A DNA stretch of 64,000 nucleotides. Origin: Brachionus manjavacas (lineage: Eukaryota > Rotifera > Eurotatoria > Ploima > Brachionidae). Position 1 is the first letter of the stretch. Every line of letters begins with the position of its first letter. Under the pieces are notes generated by a model, which was not told where the DNA came from, did no database searches, and worked only from the letters and a program-made list of their open reading frames with translations. This document shows positions 1 to 13,037 of the stretch, piece after piece. The DNA lies in the NCBI GenBank assembly GCA_019054805.1, contig JAHQIY010000007.1, positions 1,369,501 to 1,433,500 of the forward strand. The letters are read 5' to 3'. A program made the translations under genes and the position numbers.

Positions 1-2865
1 TAGGGTCGTGTCCCATCAGCTTTTTAATTTGGGGATATTTGGCTAAAAGCTATCATTAACACTTTTAATTTTTTTTTAAATTTTGAATAAATACCTAGAA
101 TTTGTTTTCTTCTTGAAGCATGTGGTTCATCTGTCGCTTCCCAGTAAAAGTCATTTTTGTTAGATTTGAATAAATCGACAAATTCGCTTATCATTGTTTC
201 TTTTGTTAGTTTTATTTAGTTTTTCAGATGATACTTTCAACAACAAATCTAAATAAAATTTTTATTATATAATTTGTTTTTATTATAATAATATTCCGAA
301 TTCAAATTTACAATTATCTTTTTTATTAAATGGTTCGATGCAAAATTTGTTTCAATTTAAAGAAGCTACTAATACATAATTGAGTTTTTGGTAGCTAATA
401 TTTTAATATTTCGCACAAAAATGCTAAAATACATTTATAAACCAAATATAATTAAACTTCAAATGGTGAGCAATTTACTTTTTTTCTATAAGATACTCTA
501 ATTTGAATATAATTTTTTGAAGAAATATTATAATTTTTTTATAAATTTTAAAAAAGTATCATTAATTAAAAAAGTTCAAAAACTTCAAAAATATATATGT
601 CTATTAAAACTACCTTAATCTAGTGAAATCTGTTTATTAACAAATTTTAGAATAAAAAAAAACAAAAAAATGTTCATATTTGATGATTAATTTCTTTTAA
701 AAATAATTAACCAACCCTCAAAGTTAAAATTTATGCGTTAAAATCTGAAAAGCTGCTTCGGAAAGAGGAAGAAATTCTTATTTTTTTTTCCATTTTTCTT
801 ATGATAATTAAACAAAAGATATTTTTTCATTTGTTAGTAATTAAATTTCATATATAAAATCGTTCGATATTTTAATATTAATTTGGTTTATTCAAAATGT
901 TATTTTTGAAATTTTTTTCTTAATTAATCGAAATAAAATGAATTCTATACTGTAAATCAACTTTAACTAAAAAAGCTCTCAAATAAAAAAATCAAATTTT
1001 ATTTTGTTGATTGTAGAATTTCAGAATTTAATCAAGAAAGGTAATATTAGGATAACAATTTTTTTTTCAATTAACTTATATATATTTGATTGTAAAAGCT
1101 TTTTCTAATAATTTTGCTTTTAAATTGACAAAATAAAAATTAATTTATTTTTTTTTATTTTTGAAATATTGGATTCGGGGATATTTTTTTAATAAAAATA
1201 TTTTGTTGATAAAGAAATATTTAACACAAAATTTATTCCAAATCTTTTAAAAACTTAAATAATTAAACTTTTGAGTAATTAAATTAAAAAATATATATTA
1301 ATTATTTCTTTCTTTTTTTTAAGTTTGTGGCTTGAATTTAATTTTCCCAAATAAATTAAAATATTGCAAAAAATATCTTAAAAGTTTAAAGAGAAAATAA
1401 AATTTCCTTTTAGTCATTTAATCTACTAAATTTAGATCAAAGTTATTAAATCGACTAATTAGAAAATGGCAATAAAAATTTAATTTATTATTTTCGATTT
1501 TTAAAAATTTTTTTAATTTCGAAATGGTGTGCATATTAGGTCTTGGCATTTAACCTAATACTGGCAATAAATAATTTTCTAAATAATTTTTTTCCACAAT
1601 AATGATTCCATGTTTTAAGAAGCCATGTTAAAATCAGCCGCTTTATGAGGCATGTATTAAATGTGTTAATTAATGTTTAAATGAATCTTGAAAATGAATC
1701 AGTCGGTTGGCACCTCTCAATCCTATTTATGCTAAGTCAAAAAAAATTACAAGAATCCTTTAACCAAAGAAAGCTTAGTTAAAATTTATCCGTACACAAA
1801 CCTGCACATGAGTTACGCATATAATTCGAATTTTTTTTTAACTAATTAATATTTAAATATCGTGATGTCAACTTTTTGCCGCTTTGGCTTCGAATTACTT
1901 TAGACGATATTACCATAAGCTAATTAAGGCAATCTCATGAATCAACTGATTTTCAGTGGGTCTGCTTAAGAGAAAACTTGATACTTGAAGCTTGACAAAA
2001 TTATTCAAATTATTCTAATATATCAAAAAGAGTAAGGAAAGAAAAAAGAAATATACACTTGACATTAAAAAACAGGACCGCAAAGGCGTAAGCGGTTCTG
2101 AGCAGCCTTGGTGGTTTATAATTATTTTATTATTTTAAAAACTAATGATTATTTTAAAAATAAATTATTTTAAAAATAAATGATAATCTGCATTCATTAA
2201 AGTTTTAATAAAATTTTATTTGTCAATTTTCTAAAAATTATATAATATCAAAAATTAAAATTATAAATCAAGGATAATTTAAGTTACTTAAATAAAATGA
2301 AAGATGAAATATTGATAAATTATTTGAAACTGGCGATGAAATTAACAAAAAAAAAATAATTTAAATTTGTGTAAAGAAATAATGAAAAACTTCTAAATTT
2401 ATATTAAAAAAAAATTCAATCAATAAAATAATTCAAAAAGTGAATCAAAAAAACAACATGATGAAGTAATTAAATATGGCAGTCTAAATTTTGGAATAAA
2501 AAAATTTTAATTATAAATAGATTAATGTTACATTAATTTTTGAATTCAGTAAATTTTTTGAAAAATTCTCGCTGAGATAAAATAAAAAATCCAAAAATTT
2601 ATTGTACCTAATTCTGAAACCCATTTAACTCATAAGTTCTAAAAAATCAATGATTCTATAAAAAGTCATTAGAAAATCATTGAAAATTTAAAAATTTTAT
2701 TATGGAATTTTGAGGAAGGAGTTATTAAAGAAATTTTTCTTAGATAATCATTAACTTTTCGTAAACATTCAAATAGAAAAAAAATCTCTAGGAAGTCATT
2801 ACTTTTTCATTATAATTCAATATTTTCTGTTTTTTATTTATTAAAAAAATTAAAGAATTCAAAAC
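1..2865. other. AT-rich intergenic sequence without a recognisable gene
   Basis: No reading frame with family resemblance was seen on either strand. Most of the stretch is long A/T runs. The part from about 1580 to 2110 is visibly more complex and GC-richer than its surroundings, with a compact GC-rich patch near 2073-2112; it may be regulatory or a short exon of a gene outside the window, but nothing identifies it. Confidence 0.6.
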
Positions 2866-3558
2866 GGGTGTAGAATAAAAAATGACACAAAAGTTTAGTT
2901 TAATTTGCCATAAGAGTAGACAAGGACTTTCTCAATTTTTTTCAAAATTTTAAATCAGGCTGATACTAGCTTTAGAATAAATAAAAATTATATCATAAAG
3001 TTGAATTTTCGACAGGATGTTAGTAAAAAACGTACGAAATCATCAAAAAAGATTTGTACAACTTTGTAAAAAGTAACCAAAATTTGCCAAAAGCTGAAGC
3101 TGTAAGGCGATTCAGTTTATAACAGTAACGTTAGCAAGACGCCGGAGAGTGTTAAGCATCATTTCATTATGCCAAAATGATTCAAAATTATATGTTAGAT
3201 AAAAATAAATGGTTGTTGCCAAAGAAGTGAATCCAGTAAACGTACCAAAAGCACGACCAATCGAAGATTTTTGGGGAAATTTGAAAGCTAAAGTTTATGA
3301 AGGTGATTGAAAGGCCAAAAATCTTAAGCAACTCGGAAATAAAATTTGCACTTGCCTGAGCAATATGGACCCAAAGGTTGTACAGGACCATGCCAAGACT
3401 GTGCGCTCTAGGCTCGATATCATGCGTCGTCATTGAGTTCAATACCTTAACTAATATTATTTTTTCATCATAGGAATGTATAGTTATAATTAAAAATAAA
3501 ATTTAAAGCCTTTGTTAAATAAAAAATTATTTTTGTGACATTTTTTATTTCATACCCC
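2866..3558 (+). mobile_element. Tc1/mariner-type transposon relic, 0.7 kb
   Basis: The two ends are inverted repeats. The left end reads GGGTGTAGAATAAAAAATGA and the right end, reverse-complemented, reads GGGGTATGAAATAAAAAATG, and the match continues into ACACAAAA/TCACAAAA, about 27 bp in all. Between them lies a decayed transposase reading left to right, with the helix-turn-helix-like phrase TPESVK near 3131-3150 and the C-terminal catalytic-Glu block further on. The element is far shorter than an autonomous mariner, so it is an internally deleted, dead copy. A TA target duplication is not evident at the ends I chose. Confidence 0.75.
3228..3436 (+). pseudogene. Degenerate mariner-like transposase, C-terminal part
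   Basis: In frame from 3228 the translation contains ARPIEDFWGNLKAKVYEGD, the conserved block around the last catalytic acid (E of IEDFW) in Tc1/mariner DDE transposases. The codon expected to be Trp after EGD is TGA, a likely TGG-to-TGA mutation. The frame then continues to a natural-looking end in TVRSRLDIMRRH and a stop at 3434. The upstream catalytic aspartates are missing or out of frame. A related copy lies at 18.5-19.4 kb. Confidence 0.75.
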
Positions 3559-3837
3559 TTATTTGATAATTTTTGATAGAAAAATTAATACACAGTTAAC
3601 AATAAAAATTTCTGAAGTCTTATAAGAGACTTTTTACCATAATTTACTCTAAAAAAATTTAAATCTACTAGAATTTACGTAAATTTCGACATCTATCTCT
3701 TTTGTAAAATCTGCGAATTGTAATAAAATCTTAGATTAAAAAAGTTTTGAATATGGAGTAGAGTTTTGAATAATTTTGAATCTCGTCCTTTTTTTATCAT
3801 TGTAATCCAGTCTTTGTTTACATGATCAGATTTTTAT
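3559..3837. other. AT-rich spacer
   Basis: No gene seen. The segment 3778-3830 contains ATCTCGTCCTTT and CTTTGTTTACATGATCAG; both recur in inverted orientation near 8940-8986, so part of this spacer belongs to a dispersed repeat. Confidence 0.4.
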
Positions 3838-4136
3838 TATTTTTTTTGAAAATTGAATTTTAAATAATATTGAAATAAGCTTGTAAAATAAGTGGGGGTC
3901 AGTGCTTTAGTAAGATCCTTAAAAATCTGTATAATAATAATTTAAAATGTATAAGAAATTATTGGATTTTTGGAACTAAAAGGATACATTTAACAATTCT
4001 GGTGCTAATCTTTGAGACGGGGTAGACAAAAACGAGGTAGTCAAAAGAAATAACCCTTGATTTATTATTTTGACCATCTATCATAAAAAATTGGCTTTTC
4101 TGGATTTTCATAAATGCAGAAATAAGAATCTGTGGT
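3838..4136 (+). repeat. Dispersed 300-bp repeat, copy 1
   Basis: This segment is nearly identical to 10150-10450 in the same orientation, including the runs CTTTGAGACGGGGTAGACAA and GGCTTTTCTGGATTTTCATA. The copies differ by a few substitutions and by a short indel block just after the shared GTGGGGGT. Similarity stops sharply after ATCTGTGGT. No coding potential or recognisable promoter was seen, so it is probably a fragment of an unclassified mobile element. Confidence 0.85.
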
Positions 4137-5386
4137 TTGATTTTTATATGACCCTAATATCAACCAAAAAATTGCAAATAAAACAACATTTTAAATAATT
4201 GTTAATTAAAATAGAAAATAGAAAAAATTTCCAAAAAAAAAGTTTTTTAAATTTGGACTAAATTCACAGGCAAAATGGGTAATTGGTTATTTTTCTGGTT
4301 AACTCGGTGAATTTTTAGAAAAAAGGGATAAGACCCGATTTACCCCTTTGCCTCAACTTCTAAGATTCTTTTTATTTGGATCCTTAACTTTAGATAAGTT
4401 AGCAGTCTAATTAAGATGGTTAAAATCAAGCATTTTAGTCCCAAAAATCACCTGAAATCAAATTTAAAATTTGACTAAATCTCACAAAAAAAGCTTTTCA
4501 TTCTACGGACCCTAGATTATTTAATTGATAAAAAAAACCTGAATAATATATGATGTTAATAAGAAAAATAAAATATTTTTTAAAAATTGTCACCCGCTTT
4601 ACAAATCAAATAATTGTCCTATGCTACAATTTTCAATAAAATATAATAACAGGTATAAACATTCTATTATAAATTTATAATAAGTAAATTAGCTTAGCAA
4701 ATGCAGCTGCAAGCATACTCAAAATATTATTCAAAATGAAGAAAATAAATTGTACTCAACTTGCAAAATCCCAATGGCTAGACGAAGAGATATTTTTTTT
4801 GCTCTCAAAAACTCAAAAAAATATATTTTTTTAACTAGATGTAGTTTTATTAAATTAGATTTCTTTTTATTTAAATAGCAATATTTTAATAAAAAGAAAT
4901 CATTGGGACTAAATTAGTGGTGAGGAAAATTAAGGACCATTTTGAAGTTAAAAAAAAAAAATCTTTATCGTTATTTGTTTATTTTAATATAATTTTAAAA
5001 ATAACATTTTATCAGCTTCTATTTTCTTCTATTCGTCTTGCATCGAGCTAATTGAGTTTATTTCATAATTTTTATACAATTCTTTAAAAAAATTCTAACA
5101 AAACCCGAAACAAACGTTAGCTTGGTACAAAAACCTTTTGGGAAAATTGACGCTGATAAAATTATAAATCAATAAGACTAAAATTTGAAAAAAAAAATAA
5201 AACAAATAAACAGTAAGTTTTTCATAGAAAAAAAGAAAAAGAGAACCCAATCGAAGTACAACAAAATACACGAAAGATTGAAAATAGTTGAAGAAGAAGA
5301 AGAAGAAGTAAATTGTATTTATAACGATATTTCGACGAAACAATTCTAATTTTTAAGCTGATCGAAAAATAAATTCCGAAATTCAT
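4137..5386. other. Intergenic sequence downstream of SEC61 alpha
   Basis: AT-rich, with no supported gene. The part next to 5387 is the expected 3' UTR of the minus-strand SEC61 gene; a minus-strand AATAAA lies at 5057-5062. Open frames here translate to Phe/Ile/Leu-rich low-complexity peptides and look like chance. Confidence 0.5.
5290..5308. repeat. (GAA)6 microsatellite
   Basis: Six perfect GAA units lie in the probable 3' UTR of the SEC61 alpha gene. Confidence 0.9.
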
Positions 5387-6935
<1,549 letters not shown>

Positions 6936-9351
6936 TTTATCTTCTTAATCGGTATCTATTGTCTCTTATTCCAACACGTCTAAAAAATTTATCTAAAAAA
7001 TAAAAATTGTTCCTGTAAACGTCACCGTTCTAAATATGAATAGAAAATTTTCGAAATCCTAAACTAAGTTTTGTGTTTGTTGAAATTCATTTGATTTTAT
7101 ATTTTAAATTTGGCAAACTAAACAGAGTGGATAAACTAAAGAGATGTTGATGTTGTCGATGATGATGATGATGATGTGTTGGCATAAATAAGTCTAAGCC
7201 ACACACACACATATATAGACGCAAAATTCAAATGAATGCATCGTGCAAATATTTTAAAATTTTTTTGTTCAAACAAGAAAACAACTAGAATTAGATTTAC
7301 AAAATAAAACAAAAAATTGAGTGCTGGCAGATTGGTTTATACACGTAAAGGGAAAAAAAATTCTTGATCAACTTTTGGGGAGGGCTTTGCCATCATCATC
7401 ATTATACCTATTTTTGCTGCGTGATTTTATGTGTAACACTCAAAATAGAATAAATTCAAGATAACTTTTTTTCGAGTTCAAGTATGCATTCAATGAATTA
7501 AAATTTCAGCTCAAACTAGTCTTTGTTAATAATGTTTTGCTTAAATTTTATCTTTATAAATGAAAATTGCTTAACTTTATTAATTTATATTGCCACGAAT
7601 TGTCAACAATTTAAGTTAACATAAATATTTTAGTTCATATTTGCTCGGTAAATAAAAAATAATAATAACAAAATATTCAAAGATTATCAATGTAGTAAAG
7701 TTCGCGCTGGTCAAAACTACAGAACAATTTGAATTAGTCTTTTTCGATCACCGATTCTTATTCTTTAAATTTTTTAATTAATTTCAAGGTTAATCAACAT
7801 GCTAGTGCCCAAGTCTAAAAAAACTGGTTAACACTTCATTTGGCAAGTTTTTTCTTCTATTATACATTTCTAAAAATAATTGCGTAATTATATTTCAAAT
7901 TTTAACATGCTTAAGTATTGAGTTTTAATGAAACAACGTAATTTCAAAATTTCAAAAAATTTAAATAAAAAAAAAACTTGCCATTTATTTAAATTCATTA
8001 TAAAATATTGATAATATATAAAATTTTAAACTATTTAATTTTTTAATCTCATAAAAATTTAACAACAAGTTATTCAAGTTAAATTATTCAAATTCTGAAA
8101 AAACTCGAGTAAAATTGAAAATCGAAAGTTTGAATTGATCTCTTGATGTCAAAGAAATTCATTAATCTTGAATAAAAATTTTCGCATGTTTTTTCTCAAC
8201 TTTTAGTTAGATTTAGCCATCGGTTCAATCAATTTTGCTGTTCCTTAAATTATATTTCAAATTTCTTGAGTCATTTTTCTTTAGTTTTTTCTTTTAAATT
8301 AGATGTTGAGGCTTTATAAAAAATACATTTATAAGAAAGTAATCTTTCTTTCTAATTTTCCATGTTGGATAGAAATTGGTCCATATTTTTCTAAAAAATT
8401 GTTTATTTCATTAAAGCTGTTTGATTCAAATTTTAAATTTAAGAGTTTTGTGACAAATAAATAACTCTTAGCTAATTTTAAGATTGCTTACTTTGAAAAA
8501 TAACATAAAGAGAAGATCATTAATCAAAATAAGGGAGATTAAAGGTCTTAAAAGATTGGGCTTTTTCAGAGGTTACAAGATAGGAAATTCTTTTGATAGA
8601 AAATAGTTTCCTATTAACTTTGATCGATAAACTACATGCAAGTTTTATTTAATTAAGATTCTGATAAATTATAAAACCTAATAAACAAATTTTCTTCAAG
8701 TTTTAGACCTATTCATATATATTTTTTAAAATTACACCATTCATTTAAATTTTCGCTGTAAAATTTTAACTTATCAAGACTGCTTCAAGATCTTTGTCAA
8801 AGATGCTTAATGTTGTATGATTTCTTTTTTATTTTTAATTATTATAAAACAAATTCAAAAAGCTCAAAAATTGGTGGACTTAAAAGTTAAAATTAAAAAA
8901 AGTGAGCTCATTAATTTGATCAGAATTTTGTCCGGTTTCTGATCATGTAAACAAAGGTAGGGTTAAAGGGATAAACAAAGGACGAGATACAAAAAAGTCT
9001 CGAAATTTCCAAAAATTTTTCGTATTCGGTTAATTTTAATGGGCAGAGCTTTAAAAGCGGAAAAATGATCCCAGAATTTTTAAATTTTTAAAATTTCCTG
9101 ACCACCCCTTTTTTAGATAGCGGAAATATTTTTAAAAGTTTGAGAATGTCTAATGAATAATAATGAATAAAAATAATAAATAAATCTACGACAAGCAAGC
9201 TTGCGGAGGCAATTTATTAGGAATGGAAGCACATTGCGCTTTTCAAGGAAAATTACAAAAACACAAGAACTTATAAGTTTTTTTGAGTTAACAGACATTA
9301 TTTACAGGATGAGGTAAGAAAGAAATTATAAAGAACTGATAGGGGCTTATT
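6936..9351. other. Intergenic, 5' side of SEC61 alpha; mostly AT-rich
   Basis: The SEC61 promoter and 5' UTR should lie just upstream of 6935, but no TATA box or initiator can be called in such AT-rich sequence. The stretch holds a (GAT)n microsatellite and a CA-rich run near 7200-7216. At 8938-8986 there is an inverted match to the sequence left of dispersed repeat copy 1 (GATCATGTAAACAAAG, AAAGGACGAGAT). No gene was seen. Confidence 0.5.
7158..7176. repeat. (GAT)6 microsatellite
   Basis: Six perfect GAT units followed by G lie about 220 bases upstream of the SEC61 alpha start codon. Confidence 0.9.
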
Positions 9352-9582
9352 AACCCGCTGATGGTGAAAAAATCTTCAAATATCTCTGCAATACGGGGCG
9401 AATGTTTAAACCTCTTTCATCATAAAAATAGGGGCACCAGTTTCGACTGGGTAATAATTGCAGGGTAGATGATCATCTCGATGCAGTAACCTCTGTGTCA
9501 GATCGGAGCCGTTGCTCAAAAAGGTACATGAAAAGGAGATGAGCGCCTTCTCATTATCCACTAGAATAGAATAGGGATAAAT
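9352..9582 (+). mobile_element. tRNA-derived SINE, 5'-truncated copy B
   Basis: This segment is the same family as the SINE at 12749-13037, in the opposite window orientation. Shared runs include CTCTGCAATACGGGGCGAAT, GGCACCAGTTTCGACTGGGT and GTAGATGATCATCTCGATG. The copy starts at AACCCGCTGATGG, so it lacks the tRNA-like head of the complete copy, and it has drifted (about ten or more differences plus small indels). It abuts a LINE fragment in inverse orientation, which suggests this spot has collected insertions. Confidence 0.8.
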
Positions 9583-9638
9583 ATTATAGGGTTTTATAAA
9601 AGATATTGTTAGATCAAATTAAATTAAAATTAAAATTG

Positions 9639-10105
9639 TTATGTGATAAAAACTTGGTGACCGGTCACGAAGACATCGTAGCGATTCTTGAATTGATTGA
9701 CTGAGTCGGAGTCTGTGACTTCGGCGGGCAGAGGATTCCACTCATTGACAGCCCTGTTAGTAAAGAAATTGGCCCTCTGCATACATTTGGTTGTGGCCTG
9801 TCCAGACAGTCTCCTCGTGTGCCCCCTGATTCCTCTGGCCGGCCCAGACTGGGAGAGTGAGTTGCTATGGATCAATGGGTTCGCCCAATTTACTTTGTTG
9901 ATGCCGTTTAACAGTTTAAGCTGTTGGATCATTTCGCCTCGTGCAAGGCGCTCGTGAAGCGATGTCAGGTTCAGAATAGAAAGCACAATGGAGTCCTTAA
10001 TGTGTCAATGGTCCAGTAGCTTCATTTTAATGATACTCGTTGCTCTGTTCGCTTGTGGTCGAATGTGCTTAGTGAACTTAAGATTACTTGAGAAAATTAC
10101 ACCGA
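9639..10105 (-). pseudogene. Non-LTR retrotransposon (LINE) fragment, 3' end of reverse transcriptase ORF
   Basis: The minus-strand translation shows the post-catalytic part of a LINE reverse transcriptase. First comes LGVIFSSNLKFTKHIRPQAN, the D/S-L-K-F thumb segment (9.99-10.1 kb). Then, after a break, comes the C-terminal block with RANFFTNRAVNEWNPLPAEV and SVNQFKNRYDVF. The stretch that normally separates these (the R-P-H-L-E-Y-A region) is missing, and a stop interrupts the joint, so this is an internally deleted, 5'-truncated fossil. It is similar in kind to, but clearly diverged from, the LINE copies at 34.6-35.9 and 48.4-49.7 kb. Confidence 0.75.
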
Positions 10106-10149
10106 GAATTTATTTATGAATTTCCGGTTTTTTTTTTCCAAATTTTTAT

Positions 10150-10450
10150 TTTATTTTTTTTGAAAATTGAATTTAAAATAATATTGAAATAAGCTTGTAA
10201 AATAAGTGGGGGTAAAAATCTGATAAAATCTTGTAAAAATCTGTATAATAATAATTTAAAATGTATAAGAAATCATTGGATTTTTGGAACTAAAAGGATA
10301 CATTTAATAATTCTGGTGCTAATCTTTGAGACGGGGTAGACAAAAACGAGGTAGTCAAAAGAAATAACCCTTGATTTATTATTTTGACCATCTATCATAA
10401 AAAATTGGCTTTTCTGGATTTTCATAAATGCAGAAATAAGAATCTGTGGT
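10150..10450 (+). repeat. Dispersed 300-bp repeat, copy 2
   Basis: Near-identical direct copy of 3838-4136, about 6.3 kb away. The right boundary is sharp after ATCTGTGGT. The left boundary is blurred by T-rich sequence. No coding content was seen. Confidence 0.85.
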
Positions 10451-11366
10451 CTAAAAAACTAAATTCATGTAGTGCTGTACAAACCTTACAGTCATGTCTA
10501 TTCTTATAACGAAAAAGTTGGATAGAAATTTTTATTCCTGTTGTAACGAAATTTCAAACAAAAAGATAGAGGAAAACATTTTTTTTAGATTTTTATAAAA
10601 AAAATCGACTTTATTATTTTAATTTTAAAGATTAGAATATTTTTCCTTAAGCTTTATTTAAGAATAAAATTTTCAAAATAATATAATTATATCAAGTATA
10701 AGCGAACCGTAAATTCGGCCAGTTCAGTCGCTAAAATTTCATAACTGCTTTAGAATTTCTTGTTTCCAAATTAAACGGTGAGAAATTTTGCATACGAGCA
10801 TTTGCTCTGGCATAGCAAAAAAAAATAATATTTCTTTAAGCATTATAACTTTATTTATAAGAAAATTCTTTTAGTCAAAATTTTTACAAAATTTTTACTG
10901 TCAAAGTGAACTGTCATTCATCAGCAAAAAAGTTCGCCAACTTAACCAGTAAGTTTTGACCACGTCCAATACTGTTTTCTGAATTTTTTTTTAATGTCAC
11001 TGTCAATTTGTAAAATGTCTTGGCAAATAATAAATTCTATAAGTCCAGATCTCATATCCTTTGTCTACAAGACATGAAAAAATTATTTTATATATTTTTT
11101 TTGGTCTATTGATCTTTTCTTTTTTTTCATTCTTAAATTTTCCATAATTCTATTTTTATTTCTTGTTTTTGTAAACTTTAATTTTTACTCCACAATGGAG
11201 GTTAATTTTGAAACAAATAAATAAATACTAAGATTTTTAATTAAATATTTATTGTCCCTAGAAATTAAGCATAAGTTAGCTAATATTTGCATTCATACCA
11301 ATTTTCGAAATACTGAGTTATGAAAAGGATTTTGCTTGCTTAAATAAAAAAAAAAATATTTTAAAA
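10451..11366. other. Intergenic, upstream of the uL2m gene
   Basis: AT-rich and without a supported gene. The promoter of the gene starting at 11367 must lie here, but no core promoter motif is convincing. Confidence 0.5.
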
Positions 11367-12427
11367 ATGCTTCAAAATAAAATCTCATCGATTATTACAA
11401 AAAAATCAACAGCCTTAGGAAGGTAATATTTAAAAAATAGCTATTAAGTTAATAATATTAAAAATCTAGATTTCTAAACTCTTCTCAGACAACAGAATTC
11501 TCTTTATACTCGGTACTGAACCAATATTCGGCCACCAAAGCTACTGATTCTGTCCCCATTGATTGGAAAAAAGACGTCGTCGTTATTCCAGTTCAGACTT
11601 CGATTGAAGATTTAAAAAGAAACCATAGGTTAGTAAAAGATGGATTTTATGTAAGCCACCGACTTTATGTAGAAAAAATTCCCGAAAAATACACAACAGA
11701 ACCTTTACCTACACGCCGTACTGGTGGTTATGATGTGGAGACCAGAGAACGGCTATACAAAAGAGTAGGTGGAGGTCTACCCATTTATTGGCACTTTGTT
11801 GACTTCAAAAGAGTGGGACCAAAGTCAGGGCCACCTTTGGTTGAAAAAGTAATTGATATAATTAAGACGAGAGACCGAACTTCCTTTTTAGCTTTGGTGG
11901 CGCATGCTGATATAAAGCGATACATTTTAGCCACACAAAACATGAAGGTCGGAGATTTAATTCGAACATCAGGAGAAATTCCTCGAATTCCGGTGAAAGC
12001 TTTTGAAGGAGACGCTTATCCTTGCGGAGCTTTACCAATTGGTACAACCGTCCATAATATAGAGCCTACACCTGCTTACGGTGCTGTATTTTGTAGAGCA
12101 GCGGGCAGTTCTGCCGAAATTGTGAATCAAATAAATGATAGAGTCATAATTAAACTTCCGTCTGGTTTAGAGTTGTCTCTTGATAAATTTTGCATGGTCA
12201 CAGTTGGTCAAGTTTCGCATGCTACTCACAAGGATGAAAAGCTTAGTCATCCTGTTGATACCAGAGATTTGGGTTACAGACCAAGAAGTGGTTTATGGCA
12301 AAGAAAAGATGGCTATTGCGGACGAAAAGTTCATCCACCAAAGCCAATAAAAGTTGTTGGAACTTTAGAAAAAGAGGAAATAAACAAAATTAAATATACA
12401 TTTAATAATTGGAGTCTAACTGATTAG
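11367..12427 (+). CDS. MRPL2: Mitochondrial large ribosomal subunit protein uL2m (MRPL2)
   Basis: A core protein of the mitochondrial 50S-type subunit near the peptidyl-transferase centre (family knowledge). Exons: 11367-11422 and 11470-12427, with a 47-base GT-AG intron; 1014 coding nt give 337 aa. The N-terminus (MLQNKISSIITKKSTALGR) is basic, hydroxylated and free of acidic residues, as expected for a mitochondrial targeting peptide. The L2 core follows: KRYILATQNMKVGDLI in the OB-like domain, then ALPIGTTVHNIEPTPAYGAV, RAAGSSAEI and the GYCGRKVHPP region. Bacterial L2 has a conserved His in a VNPVDHPHGGG loop; that C-terminal tail is shortened here, as in other mitochondrial forms. The acceptor at 11469 was chosen because it alone keeps the frame; other nearby AGs give stops. 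A poly(A) signal follows at 12464. Confidence 0.92.
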
Positions 12428-12463
12428 AATATGTTGTCCAAAGAATATTTTTTTTATAATTTC

Positions 12464-12469
12464 AATAAA
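12464..12469 (+). promoter_or_regulatory. Probable poly(A) signal of the uL2m gene
   Basis: AATAAA lies 37 bases after the stop codon of the uL2m gene, a normal distance for a compact gene. Confidence 0.6.
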
Positions 12470-12748
12470 TAAACTATAAAATTTAATTGATTGATTAGAT
12501 TTAAAAAGTTTAAATTAAATTCACAAATAAGTGGTTAATTTCGCTCTCAAAAAGCTATTATTTCCTAAATACTAATGAAAGAATTTGTAAATTTATTTTT
12601 ACATCGAAAATTTTCTTGAGCCCTAATTAATTTGACTTAATTCTATCATTGAATATATTTTAAATTTTTTGAATTTATTAGTAAATAAGGAAATACATTG
12701 AGTAATTAGTTAAGTGCCTATACTAGTTTTATCACTAATTTAACTTTA

Positions 12749-13037
12749 ATAATAATAATTGACCCTATTTTATCCTAGAGGATAATGAGGAGGCGCTCAT
12801 CTTCTTTTCGAGTACCTTTTTGATCAACGGTTCCGATCTCACACAGAGGCTACTTCATCGAGATGATCATCTACACCGCAATTATTACCCAGTCGAAACT
12901 GGTGCCCCTAGTTTTATGATGAAAGAGGTTTATACATTCGCCCCGTATTGCAGAGATATTTTGAAGATTTTTTCACCCTCAGCGGGTTTTGAACCCTCGA
13001 TCCTCTGCTTGCATGGCTAACACGCAAACCATTCGAC
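12749..13037 (-). mobile_element. Complete tRNA-derived SINE, copy A, with target-site duplication
   Basis: Read on the minus strand, the element starts GTCGAATGGTTTGCGTGTTA, a tRNA-like head. It has a plausible A box (ATGGTTTGCGTGTTAG) and a good B box (GGTTCAAAACC) about 30 bases later. A non-tRNA body follows, and the element ends in a short (ATT)n tail. It is flanked by perfect 14-bp direct repeats, plus-strand CTAATTTAACTTTA at 12735-12748 and 13038-13051. This is the signature of a fairly recent LINE-driven insertion. The body is shared with the older copy at 9352-9582. An open frame of 66 codons over it on the plus strand is incidental. Confidence 0.88.

Noticed and set aside
2073-2112. 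Possible tRNA in the GC-rich patch
   Set aside because: No cloverleaf with A and B boxes could be drawn.
5095-5343. Minus-strand frame of 82 codons next to SEC61
   Set aside because: Almost pure Phe/Tyr/Ile/Leu from A/T-rich and GAA-repeat DNA; lies in the probable SEC61 3' UTR.
9113-9298. Minus-strand frame of 61 codons
   Set aside because: No recognisable motif; hydrophobic composition expected from A/T-rich DNA.
9697-9957. Plus-strand frame of 86 codons
   Set aside because: Antisense shadow of the LINE C-terminal fragment, which has clear family blocks on the minus strand.
11470-11500. Alternative acceptors for uL2m exon 2 (after CTCAG or ACAACAG)
   Set aside because: With the first exon's phase these put stops in frame within about 20 codons; only the acceptor at 11469 keeps the frame.
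12820-13020. Plus-strand frame of 66 codons
   Set aside because: It lies wholly within the SINE, in reverse to its direction, and the related SINE copy does not keep it open.
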